Shown piece by piece: positions 1 through 8,300 of a stretch of 43,540 bases of DNA (positions are counted from its first letter, which is position 1; each line of letters starts with the position of its first letter). The stretch lies in the NCBI GenBank assembly GCA_026692735.1, contig JAPLOD010000082.1, forward strand, positions 1 to 43,540. The letters are read 5' to 3'. Source of the stretch: Planctomycetota bacterium (GTDB taxonomy: Bacteria; Planctomycetota; SZUA-567; H5-PLA8). The notes under the pieces were generated by a model. That model made no database searches. It had not been told where the DNA came from and saw only the letters and a program-made list of their open reading frames with translations. A program made the position numbers and the translations under genes.

Positions 1-1448
1 ATGGCGATGTCCGTCTGGAACGCTTTGAGATACTCCGCGGCGGCGGCCTCGACCTGGCCGCCCATCAGCAACGCGTCGCCTGCCAGCACCTTGGGGCCGG
101 GCGCCAGGGGGTAGCGTGCGGCTCCGGCGGCGTAAGCCTTGGCTGCCACGAGGAACAGCACGCTGGGCGGCTGGTTGCGGCGCCGTTCGCGTATCGCCTT
201 CACGAACAGGTAGTCGCCGCGCATCAGTTTCGGGGCGGGGGACACTGGGCGCAGCCGCTCGCCCTCATCCAGGCACGCAAGGATTTCCTGGTGTACAGAC
301 GTGGAGCGATGTGCGCGCTGCATGCCTTCGTAGGCGACCGCCACGTCAAGCCACGCGCTGCCGTCGAACGGCGCCGCCCGCGCGGCCTTCAAACGCAGTT
401 CGGCAATCTCGCGCCGCAGTTCGCGGTACTTCTTGTCCTTGGCCAGGTCCCTGCCGTCGGGCGGCTTGGCGCGCAGCAGGCTGCGGGCTTCTTCCTCGAG
501 CGCCTCGGCGCCGCCGCGCGCCACGCCCGAGAACATGGGAATCCATGCCGCGCCGAAGAATAGGACCACCGCGAGCGCCGGCAGCAGATAGCGCGACGCG
601 CGGCCCAGCGCCGTCGGGGAACCGGCGCCAGTCTCCTGCGGTGGGGGGGCTGGCTGGCTGTCCCCCGGCGCCTCGTGCAACGCAAACATCATCCCGCCCA
701 GCAAGAACAACGCGCCCATGACAGCCTGCGCTTTGAAGTCGAAGTCAACAAGCTGGTGGACCAGCACCGCGCCCGCCGCCGCGCGCACGCTGTGCGTCCA
801 CGTGACCAGGTCCACGCCGGGGACGGAAGCGACGCTGGTCTCTTGCTGTCTGGGAACCGGCTGACTGTCGCCCGACACCGTTGGTGCCCTTAGCCCCACC
901 ACAACACACACGAAGATCCCGGGCAGGGCCAGCGTGTGCAGCGTGGAGCCGATCGTCTCCAGGTCCACTGTTCCCGCCAGCAGGCGGACAATATCCGGGC
1001 TGTTGAACACCCGGAACGCCACAAACATCAGCACGAAGCCGACAATGCCGCCGGCAATGGCCAGGTGTTCGAGCGCTGGCGCGCGTCCCCCTTTCTCCGT
1101 CGCCGGCCCTCCGCCGGTCTCCTCCACCGGCGCGCCTGCTGCGGCATCGCCATGCAACCGGCGCCCGCCGGCGTGCAGCAGCAGGCCCCAGAGCGCCAGG
1201 TAGACGAGCGGGCCGAGCACGCCGAGCTCCGCCCAGAGATGGATGTAGTCGTTGTGCGCCTCGCGCGTCTCGGTGCCCAGAGCCGTCTTAAAGTACGAGT
1301 AGTTCTCGGCGAAGCCGCCGAGGCCCATGCCGTCGAGCGGATGGTCGCGGATCATGCGGAGAGCCGCTCTCCAGTATTCGAAGCGAACTTCGAGCGAACG
1401 CGGGGCCGGAATCACGCCTGCCATGCCGAGCGCCAAGACGACAAGCAT
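1..1448 (-). CDS. O-antigen ligase/polymerase, C-terminal part with TPR-like tail (frame-shifted, runs off window)
   Basis: This reading frame is open from an ATG at 1448 to the window edge and continues the protein begun in the next entry. Just after the junction come a hydrophobic segment (LALGMAGVIP), then the Wzy_C-type stretch with RFEYWRAALRMIRDHP, GMGLGGF and EAHNDYIHLWAELGVLGP, which is the conserved periplasmic loop and following helix of the O-antigen ligase (WaaL/RfaL, Wzy_C) family. Further membrane segments follow, then a hydrophilic alpha-helical, TPR-like tail (SAWLDVAVAYEGM, GDALLMGGQVEAAAAEYLKAF), common in these proteins. The family joins or polymerises undecaprenyl-linked oligosaccharides on the outer face of the inner membrane. 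The ATG overlaps the upstream stop as TGATG, so reinitiation is possible; a one-base loss in a formerly single gene is likelier. The stop codon lies outside the window. Confidence 0.75.
   Translation of the reverse strand, partial: MLVVLALGMAGVIPAPRSLEVRFEYWRAALRMIRDHPLDGMGLGGFAENYSYFKTALGTETREAHNDYIHLWAELGVLGPLVYLALWGLLLHAGGRRLHGDAAAGAPVEETGGGPATEKGGRAPALEHLAIAGGIVGFVLMFVAFRVFNSPDIVRLLAGTVDLETIGSTLHTLALPGIFVCVVVGLRAPTVSGDSQPVPRQQETSVASVPGVDLVTWTHSVRAAAGAVLVHQLVDFDFKAQAVMGALFLLGGMMFALHEAPGDSQPAPPPQETGAGSPTALGRASRYLLPALAVVLFFGAAWIPMFSGVARGGAEALEEEARSLLRAKPPDGRDLAKDKKYRELRREIAELRLKAARAAPFDGSAWLDVAVAYEGMQRAHRSTSVHQEILACLDEGERLRPVSPAPKLMRGDYLFVKAIRERRRNQPPSVLFLVAAKAYAAGAARYPLAPGPKVLAGDALLMGGQVEAAAAEYLKAFQTDIA
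612..673. repeat. degenerate repeat inside ligase C-terminal part, copy B
   Basis: On the minus strand this encodes GDSQPAPPPQETGAGS. It resembles the stretch at 827-880, which encodes GDSQPVPRQQETSVAS. The two DNA copies share GACAGYCAGCC and a GAGACY core. They fall in hydrophilic loops between membrane segments, so this may be a repeat tolerated within the gene. I judged the similarity by eye. Confidence 0.45.
827..880. repeat. degenerate repeat inside ligase C-terminal part, copy A
   Basis: Partner of the 612-673 stretch. On the minus strand it encodes GDSQPVPRQQETSVAS in a loop of the O-antigen ligase. It is diverged from the other copy but aligned along most of its length. Confidence 0.45.
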
Positions 1449-2269
1449 CAGGGCCAGGCTACGTACTGCGCCCCGTAGAACCACGCTCCGGCGACCAACG
1501 CCACGTAGCCGCCTTTGGAATTGGTTGCCAGGAGCGCCATGAGCATGAGGACCAGCAGCAGCATGCGGAGAACGCGCTGCCTGCGGGACGCGCTCCCGCC
1601 GCCTTCGCGCGGCCAGCACAGCCCGGGAAGCAGCCAGGTGCCCACGAGGAGATACGCAGCCAGCGAATTCGGATTGCCGAACGAACCGAAGGCGTCATCG
1701 CCGTACAGGCGGGCCTGGCCCATGGCGCTCTGCAGCGCCTCCGGGAGTACCTCGCGCCCGGCTTTGACCTCGGCCCACAGCCGCGGCAGTTCGACGTAGC
1801 GCTGCCACAGCGCGGCGAACGCTTCCACGGCGATCATGGCCACAAGCACCCGGCTGAAGACGCCGACCAGGGCGCGATCCCGCCGGGCAACGAAATACCC
1901 GCACAGCATCAGTACCAGGTAGATGGCGGCGTCGCACGCCTGCGGCACGGCCGTGCCGAGGTTGGGCGAGCGGAGGCCGCCCCACACGAACAGGCCCAGC
2001 CAGAGCACTGCCGCCAGCACCAGACGGTCGGGCGCATACAGCGGGCGCTGGCTCAGGAGCATCTTCACGCCCACGCAGAAGGCCAGCAGGACAGCCACCA
2101 GCCCGGCGAACGCGGCGTCGCCGCTGTACGGCATGAACTGGCTGGCGATGGGCCGCACGACAAGGTACGTCCCGCCCAGCAACGCCACACACAGGGTCAG
2201 AGCGCGTTCCATGTCGCCGGCGGCGCTCTGGGGCGGAGAGGATTCGGCGGCGCTGGCAGGCATTCTCAC
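1448..2269 (-). CDS. O-antigen ligase/polymerase, N-terminal part (interrupted by frameshift)
   Basis: This 273-residue frame starts with GTG inside the stop of the upstream transferase gene (GTGA overlap), which suggests translational coupling; an ATG two codons downstream is an alternative start. It holds a run of membrane segments (for example LTLCVALLGGTYLVV, AFAGLVAVLLAFCVGV, AIYLVLMLCGYFV) and ends at TNSKGGYVALVAGAW, the TxSRGG/TNSKGG turn typical of the O-antigen ligase family. The stop comes in the middle of the next membrane helix. The rest of the domain, including the large periplasmic loop, continues in the -1 frame, so on its own this product would lack the active loop. Its neighbours are a WecA-type and a WbaP-type transferase, so it belongs to a surface polysaccharide cluster. 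Confidence 0.75.
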   Translation of the reverse strand: MRMPASAAESSPPQSAAGDMERALTLCVALLGGTYLVVRPIASQFMPYSGDAAFAGLVAVLLAFCVGVKMLLSQRPLYAPDRLVLAAVLWLGLFVWGGLRSPNLGTAVPQACDAAIYLVLMLCGYFVARRDRALVGVFSRVLVAMIAVEAFAALWQRYVELPRLWAEVKAGREVLPEALQSAMGQARLYGDDAFGSFGNPNSLAAYLLVGTWLLPGLCWPREGGGSASRRQRVLRMLLLVLMLMALLATNSKGGYVALVAGAWFYGAQYVAWP

Positions 2270-3378
2270 TTCCGCAGTTCTTGTGGCGAGTGGTGCTCAT
2301 TCGCAGCACGGGCATCCTGCCCGTGACTCTCCGCCCGCGTCCGGCCGGCATGTTCGAGCAGCGCCACGATAGTCAGCACGAGCAGCGCCTGCCCGATAAT
2401 CAGGAAGCCGTGTGTTTCCGGCAGCCAGCGCAACGTCGTGGCGGGCAAGCCGATGGCCAGACACGCCAGGTGGATGGTCATCACCGCCTGGCGTCTGTTC
2501 ATGCCCAGATCCACGAGCCGGTGCGAGAAATGCGACGTGTCGCCGCGCATGATCGGGCGGTGCTCCCGGATGCGGATGAGCATCACCGAGAACGTGTCAT
2601 AAAGCGGTATCGCCAGGATCAGGAACGGTATCCCGATCGCCAGGTGGCTGGGTTGCCCCCGACGGTAATACGTGACCAGAACTGTGGAACAGGCCAGCAG
2701 GTAACCCACAAACAGCGACCCCGCGTCGCCGAGGAATATCCGCGCGGGCGAGCGGTTGTACCTGAAGAAGCCCAGACATGCGCCGGCCAGCGCGGCGAGG
2801 GCGAGCGTCAGTGCCCACTGGCCGTTTTCCATGGCAAGGAAACCCAGGATGCCGGCCGAAATCGCGGTGGCCCCGGCACAGAGACCATCCATGTTGTCCA
2901 GCAGGTTCAAGCTGTTGGTGATGAGCACGATCCAGAGGACAGTGGCAACGCGCATGAACCAGTAATCGCCGACGAAGGCCGTGATGCGGGCTCCGCCCGC
3001 CACGGCGCCGATGGCGAGCACGACCTGCACCGCCAGTTTCATCCAGGGCGAGAGTCTGCGCTTGTCGTCCACCAGTCCGAGCGCCAGCGCGCCCAACGCG
3101 CCTAAGGCCACGACAAGCAGCGTGGTGCCGCGCAGGTCTTCGGGATCCGACGACAGTGTGAGTGTTGCTTGCGCCAGCGGGACGCTGGCGGCCACGCCGG
3201 CCACCAGGGCCAGAGCGACAGCGATTCCGCCGCCGTAAGCGACAGGGCTGGTGTGGATTTTGCGTTCACCGGGCTGATCCATGAAGCCGATCTTCAGAGC
3301 CACGGCCCGGACCAGCGGCGTAAGAACCAAGGCCGCGAGGCAGGCAGCAGCGGCGGCGGCGAGAGCAATCAGTTCCAT
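2266..3378 (-). CDS. undecaprenyl-phosphate GlcNAc-1-phosphate transferase, WecA/TagO type (GT4)
   Basis: A 370-residue polytopic membrane protein of the MraY/WecA family, which moves a sugar-1-phosphate from a UDP-sugar to undecaprenyl phosphate on the cytoplasmic face and so starts synthesis of a lipid-linked polymer. Visible motifs: GERKIHTSPVAYGGG near residue 38; LVDDKRRLSPWMK near 102; NSLNLLDNMDGLCAG near 155 with the catalytic-loop Asn/Asp residues; ARIFLGDAGSLFVGY near 212; and HFSHRLVDLG near 283, the HxxHRL-type loop that separates WecA/TagO from MraY. The last 20 or so residues (SHGQDARAAN...) are encoded by a palindromic repeat rather than by family sequence. The stop overlaps the start of the ligase gene by 4 nt. 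No Shine-Dalgarno site is obvious before the ATG. Confidence 0.92.
   Translation of the reverse strand: MELIALAAAAAACLAALVLTPLVRAVALKIGFMDQPGERKIHTSPVAYGGGIAVALALVAGVAASVPLAQATLTLSSDPEDLRGTTLLVVALGALGALALGLVDDKRRLSPWMKLAVQVVLAIGAVAGGARITAFVGDYWFMRVATVLWIVLITNSLNLLDNMDGLCAGATAISAGILGFLAMENGQWALTLALAALAGACLGFFRYNRSPARIFLGDAGSLFVGYLLACSTVLVTYYRRGQPSHLAIGIPFLILAIPLYDTFSVMLIRIREHRPIMRGDTSHFSHRLVDLGMNRRQAVMTIHLACLAIGLPATTLRWLPETHGFLIIGQALLVLTIVALLEHAGRTRAESHGQDARAANEHHSPQELRK
2307..2325. repeat. 19-nt palindromic repeat, family A (first copy)
   Basis: CACGGGCATCCTGCCCGTG has 7-nt arms CACGGGC and GCCCGTG around ATCCT. It lies inside the last codons of the WecA-type gene. A second copy with one base changed is at 37448-37466. 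Confidence 0.85.
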
Positions 3379-3521
3379 AGTTGTCTGCTGGCTGTTGGCT
3401 CCTCGTCACCCGTCACACGCCACCCCTCACCATGCCCCAAGTGTAATACGTAGCGCTGGGCTTGTGTGGTTGAAAAATGCGGAAAGGCCGTGTGCGCGTG
3501 CGGCGCGCTGCCGGACCGCGC

Positions 3522-4961
3522 CTACACGCCGCGCGCGCCGTAGACCGTCGTGGTGAGGATAATCATCAAGTCCAGGAAGAAGCTCTGCTTCTCAATATAG
3601 TACAGGTCGTAGTCAATGTTCTCGTGGATGGGGTTCTTGCGGTCGGCGGAGATTTGCCAGATGCCCGTGATGCCGGGCTTCACGCAGAGGCGCTGGCGCT
3701 GGATGGAGTTGTACTGCGCCACGATGTGCGGCATCTCCGGCCGCGGGCCGACGACGGACATATCGCCTTTCAGCACGTTCCAGAATTGCGGCAGCTCGTC
3801 AATGCTGAGCTTGCGCAGCCAGCGGCCCGCGGCCGTGATGCGCCGATCGCCGGCATGCTTGGGGGTTTTGGCGTAGGCCGGCGCGTCCTCGAACATGGTG
3901 CGGAACTTGTACATGATAAACGGCTTGCCGCCCTGGCCGATTCTTTCCTGCGTGAACAGCGCCGGGCCGCGGGAAGCGGCCCGTATCAGGATGACGATGA
4001 TCGGCCAAAGGATCAGCGTGATGGGGTTGAGGAGCACGATCAGCGAGAAGATGATGTCGAAGACGCGCTTGGTGATCGGCATGCGGTGGACCGTCGCGCG
4101 CGGTTTGATGGACAACAGCGGCACACCCCCGACCGACTCCACGGACAGCGTCTCCAGCGGGATCTGGTAAAGGTTGGGCACGAAGCGGCACGGGACGCCG
4201 CAATCGCCGGCGGCCAGAGCGATATCAATGATGGCGTTCTGGTCCGCGCGGGTGATCGCGATCCAGACTTCGTCAGCGTCGTATCTCTGGAGGACTTCGT
4301 CAATCTGCGGCAGGCGCCCGGCCACGGGGATGGGAGCATGACCCGAAAGGCATTCGACCTCGGTGTTGAGCTTGGACTTGTCGTCGTCCAGAAACGCCAC
4401 CGGCAGAATGTGGAACTTCGGGCTGTGCAGAAGCTTGCGCGCGATCGTGCGGCCGGCTTCGCCGGCGCCGCAGATCACCACCCGCCGGAAGAAATGCCCG
4501 CGTGACTGCAGATAGCGGCGCAGCTTGAAACCTGCCGCCCGGCCTACCAACACAAGGACGCAGCCGAGGAAGACCCCCAGACCCAGGATCAGGCGCGAGA
4601 TCTCAGACTTGCTGGGATCCTTAATAAGGAAGAAACTGCCGCAGAGCACCAGCGCGGAGGCAAGGAACAACCCCTGCAGAACCTGCGTGGCCTCATCCAT
4701 GTTCATCAAGCCCGTCTCGCGGCTCTGGTACAGATGCCTGACGGTGAAGGTCACCAGGACGACGACCGTGAACGCCCACATTGCCACGTAGTAACTGGCT
4801 GGCTTAGGAACGTGCGGATGGTGGCTGAGGCCCTGAAGGAGCTCGGCGTGTTCGTACAGCCAGAGGGCGAGCACGAACCCCCCCAGACACGCGCACAGAT
4901 CTGTGGCGAGCTGCAGGATATTCAACAGCAGAGCGGCATGACTTGCGCGCCTGTGCGGCAT
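3522..4961 (-). CDS. polyprenyl glycosylphosphotransferase (WbaP/WcaJ-like exopolysaccharide initiation enzyme)
   Basis: A 479-residue protein with four N-terminal membrane segments, a central Rossmann-like domain (VVICGAGEAGRTIARKL; DADEVWIAITRAD), a further membrane hairpin (DIIFSLIVLLNPITLILWPIIVILI) and the C-terminal bacterial sugar transferase domain. The last shows FTQERIGQGGKPFIMYKFRTM, LRKLSIDELPQFWNVLKGDMSVVGPRPE and KPGITGIWQI. The family transfers hexose-1-phosphate from a nucleotide sugar to undecaprenyl phosphate to start repeat-unit synthesis. I chose the ATG at 4961, which follows a GGGAGTGG stretch; a GTG at 5021 would add 20 residues but has no ribosome site. It lies 143 bp upstream of the WecA-type gene on the same strand. 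Two initiating transferases side by side suggest two polymers or two branches. Confidence 0.93.
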   Translation of the reverse strand: MPHRRASHAALLLNILQLATDLCACLGGFVLALWLYEHAELLQGLSHHPHVPKPASYYVAMWAFTVVVLVTFTVRHLYQSRETGLMNMDEATQVLQGLFLASALVLCGSFFLIKDPSKSEISRLILGLGVFLGCVLVLVGRAAGFKLRRYLQSRGHFFRRVVICGAGEAGRTIARKLLHSPKFHILPVAFLDDDKSKLNTEVECLSGHAPIPVAGRLPQIDEVLQRYDADEVWIAITRADQNAIIDIALAAGDCGVPCRFVPNLYQIPLETLSVESVGGVPLLSIKPRATVHRMPITKRVFDIIFSLIVLLNPITLILWPIIVILIRAASRGPALFTQERIGQGGKPFIMYKFRTMFEDAPAYAKTPKHAGDRRITAAGRWLRKLSIDELPQFWNVLKGDMSVVGPRPEMPHIVAQYNSIQRQRLCVKPGITGIWQISADRKNPIHENIDYDLYYIEKQSFFLDLMIILTTTVYGARGV

Positions 4962-5318
4962 GGCCAACCACCACTCCCGGACCCAGCCGTGGAGAAACAG
5001 CTCAACGGCTCCAGTGGTCACTACAGGGCCGCGAACAGCTCGATGGCCCGTAGTTAGTGTAACTCATAGGGTTAGAGATTAGCACGGCTAACCGCAAAAA
5101 CAACGCAGAAGCCGCCGGCCTGCAGCAGTGCTCGTACCGTGTCCAGAAGTGCACGTGTGCATAACTCCTTGCCCCTAAGTCCTTTGTATGCCTGCCACTT
5201 GCATGGTCTCACAGAAGGCCTCATTGTGTCTGTGATTCCGGCGCTGGCACCACTATTTATGCACGCGGGCATGGACTTGCTGGGGTAGTCCCAAAGCGTG
5301 GAAGGGGGAAGGTTTCCA
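4962..5318. other. divergent intergenic region between polysaccharide and pseudopilin genes
   Basis: This stretch separates the minus-strand glycosylphosphotransferase from the plus-strand GspK-like gene and must hold promoters in both directions. I see two small inverted repeats, GTTA-gtg-TAAC near 5053-5063 and GGTTAG/CTAACC at 5070-5075 and 5088-5093. No promoter with both boxes close to consensus was found. The Shine-Dalgarno site GGGGGAAGG at 5304-5312 serves the ATG at 5319. The 111-codon minus frame across this region has no support as a gene. Confidence 0.5.
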
Positions 5319-8300
5319 ATGCTGGGCTTCCGACCTACGTACGGCCGTAGCCGACGCGGCGTGACGCTTATCATGGTCGCCGCTGTTCTCGCCATTCTGG
5401 CCGCCATGGCGACCGGCTTCTACACCCTGATGCTGATGCAGACCAAGTCCGCCGTCCGCTACGCTGACACCGTGCGCGCCGAGATGATGGCTCGGGCGGG
5501 CATTGAATACGCGATCGCTCACGTCCGCGAGGAAACCTACAGGCGCATGGAGGACACCAGTGCGCCCTGGTATACCACCGACTACACCCGCGGCGCCGTG
5601 AAACGGCCTTCCTTCCCGGACAGCGAACTGCTCCATAACGGCTCCGACGACGATAACGACGGCCAGGTCAACAACCTGGAAGAAGCCTGGGGTGATCCCT
5701 TGAAGATGAAGTCCTACAGCGTCGCCCTCTCCAATTCGGCCAATGCCGACGTGACAGGCGAGGGCGGCAGCGACCGCTTCACGCTGAACGTCTTTGACGC
5801 TGCCAGCCGGATCAACATCAATGCCGGCGACAACCTCGCGGTCCTTCTCGACAATCTGTGTCGCGTCATCGGCCCGCCGCTTGTGGCAGCCGACCCGAAC
5901 GCGGTCCTCCCGCGGTGCTGGGCGCCCCCGGGCAACGGCGGCGCGTGGGGCGAGGTCGTGGGCCTGTTCGACAATGCGTACAACGTGGACGACACGAAGA
6001 ACAACAAGGACGTGTATTACTGGCTTAAGGACACCGCCGGCAACCCGGTCTGGAAGAAGTACGGTGACCCGGTGAACGGCCGTCCCACGCTCAACCCCGA
6101 CGACAGCAAGACCGCACTGTTTGGCGATGGCTACGCCATCGCCGGATACCGCGCCCGCAACGGACGTTTCGGCAATATCGAGGAAGTCAAGCAGGCGCTC
6201 ACGTACGTCGAGCGCAACAACAACCTGACGCCCGACGATCCCATGGAGCAGTTGGAGATCGAGGTCAAGTTCGCCGCGTTGCGCGACTACATCACCATAG
6301 ACTCCTGGGTTGACACCAACACCGTGTGCGTGGGCAAGTTCGAATGGGTCACCGACCCCAACAAATCGGGGCTCTTCGAGATCGGGATTGACCGCGACAA
6401 GAGCTGGATTCCGGACGACGTCGCGGGCGATCCTTATAACCGGCGCGGCTCCCTGCGCGGCTGCTACATCTCGATCATCAACGGCCACGGCGCGGGGCAG
6501 GTGCGGCGCATCAAGACGAACGGGGTTGACTGGATCCAGGTTGAGACCTTCAAGACTCCGCAGGGCCTCATGGACGGGTTCACCATCCCGCCCGGCCCTA
6601 TCAGTTCCTACATGATCATCCCCCCGGAGAACGCCCAACTGGTGGACGTCAACGGCAAGGACGTGCCCTATAGCTACCCGGACAACCCCCCGCCGCCGAA
6701 CAACAAACAGAACCATCTGTTCTTCCCCAAGACCGACGCCAAGGGCAACTTCGTGCCCGCCATCTACAGTGACGGCCCGCTCAAGGGCTCTCCGAAGATT
6801 GACTACTCGCTGCGTCCGCTGTGCATCCACCGCGCCCCCGTGAACATCAATACCGCCTCCGACAAGGTGCTGGCGGCCCTCTTCATGGGCATCAATGTGC
6901 AGCAGGGACACCATCTGGCCATTGGCACGGAAGCCGACTTGGAAGGCACCCGCAACAAATGGAAGATGGCCGACGTCCATGAGCTCGAGTCGTACCTGCT
7001 GACCGGCCAGGGCCTCAAACGTGTCCCCGTCGTCGCCGGCAGACCCGTGCTGGACCGCATCTGGGGTAGCAACGCCTCCGACCCCGCGCAGGTGGTGCCG
7101 CCTCCCTCGCCGGAATACGACGTGGCCTACATCAACAACAACGACACCCTGGGCAGCCCCAGTTACATCGTGCGCAAGAGCAAGGACGGCGCGGACTGCA
7201 CGATGAACGAGGCCCACGAGCTGGCCTACCGCATCATCATGGTCCGGCAGTACGACAAGAACTTCCCCTACATTAACCCGTGGACGGGCGCGCCCACCAA
7301 CTCCAAGACATACTCGTTCACGGATGCAAAGAACGCTGTCACCTTCAAAGGCTCCACCCTGGTGCGCGGTCCCATCAAGAGCTGGGACGACTTCTACTTC
7401 CGCATCGTCAAGCCGTGGGATGACAAGCGCGTCATGGATGGCTGGACGGACGTGAACGGCACCAAGGCCATGGACGGCTGGGTGGATGTCAACAAGAACC
7501 AGTTCGCTGAGATCAATGAGATTGATACCTATAAGAACGCCACCCGCGCCCGCATGCTCATGGCCCACTTCAACTCCAACACCGACATCCTCAAGTTTAA
7601 CCCGAACATCGAGTGGATAGACCGCTGGGGCCGCAACTTCTCGGAACTGGAGCCAATCCACATCTACCCCAAGGGCGACAGCCTCCCCAACACTACCCCG
7701 CCCATCTATGTGCAGTACGGCCGGACTGCCGACGAGGGCGGAAGCGGCGAACGCCATTGGTCGGGCAAGTACGACTGGTGCCCCGCCGTGCTCGAGGACT
7801 TCGATTCCCGGAAGAGCGGCGCGTACGTCACGCGCGGCTTCCGCTACAAGTCCGACGAGATGATAGACAAGACCGACATGAACCGCTCCACCACCGAATT
7901 CTGCTTCGATTCCGGCGGCATCTTCGAGATTCATTCCACCGGCCGCGTCGAACGGCGCGGCGAGATGCTGGCCGAACGCAAACTGCAGGCGCTGGTCAAG
8001 GTCTACGATGTGTGGCGTGAGTCCACGCAGCGCCAGTTCACTCAGGGCGTCATTGAGGTCGGGCCGGGCGTCAGAATCATTGGGCCTCCAGGGTCCAGCC
8101 ACAGCGGCCAGATCGCGCGGGATGCCAAGAACGGCGACAAGGGCTCGCAATCGGTGCTACGCCTCCCGCTGACGACTCTGCCTGAGCCGCTTGTGCCCGT
8201 CCTGTACAGGATCACCAGGCCGTCCAAGCAGAGCCTGGGGATTAACGCCGAACTGGTGGACGTGGAAAACGGCAGGGGGATCTGCCGCGACGCCTTCGGC

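Noticed and set aside
1446-1460. Programmed -1 frameshifting in the ligase
   Set aside because: No slippery heptamer of the X XXY YYZ kind is present at the junction; a lost base or reinitiation is simpler.
5251-5275. Possible sigma54 promoter (TGGCAC near 5254) before the giant pseudopilin
   Set aside because: The GC of the -12 element is 15 rather than 12 bases from the GG of the -24 element, so the spacing is wrong.
5072-5407. 111-codon minus frame in the divergent intergenic region
   Set aside because: Overlaps the start of the GspK-like gene and has no signal, motif or ribosome site.
5253-8150. 965-codon open frame on the minus strand opposite the GspK-like gene
   Set aside because: A GC-driven shadow: its product has no recognisable domain or start site, while the plus frame has a signal sequence, Shine-Dalgarno site and family motifs.
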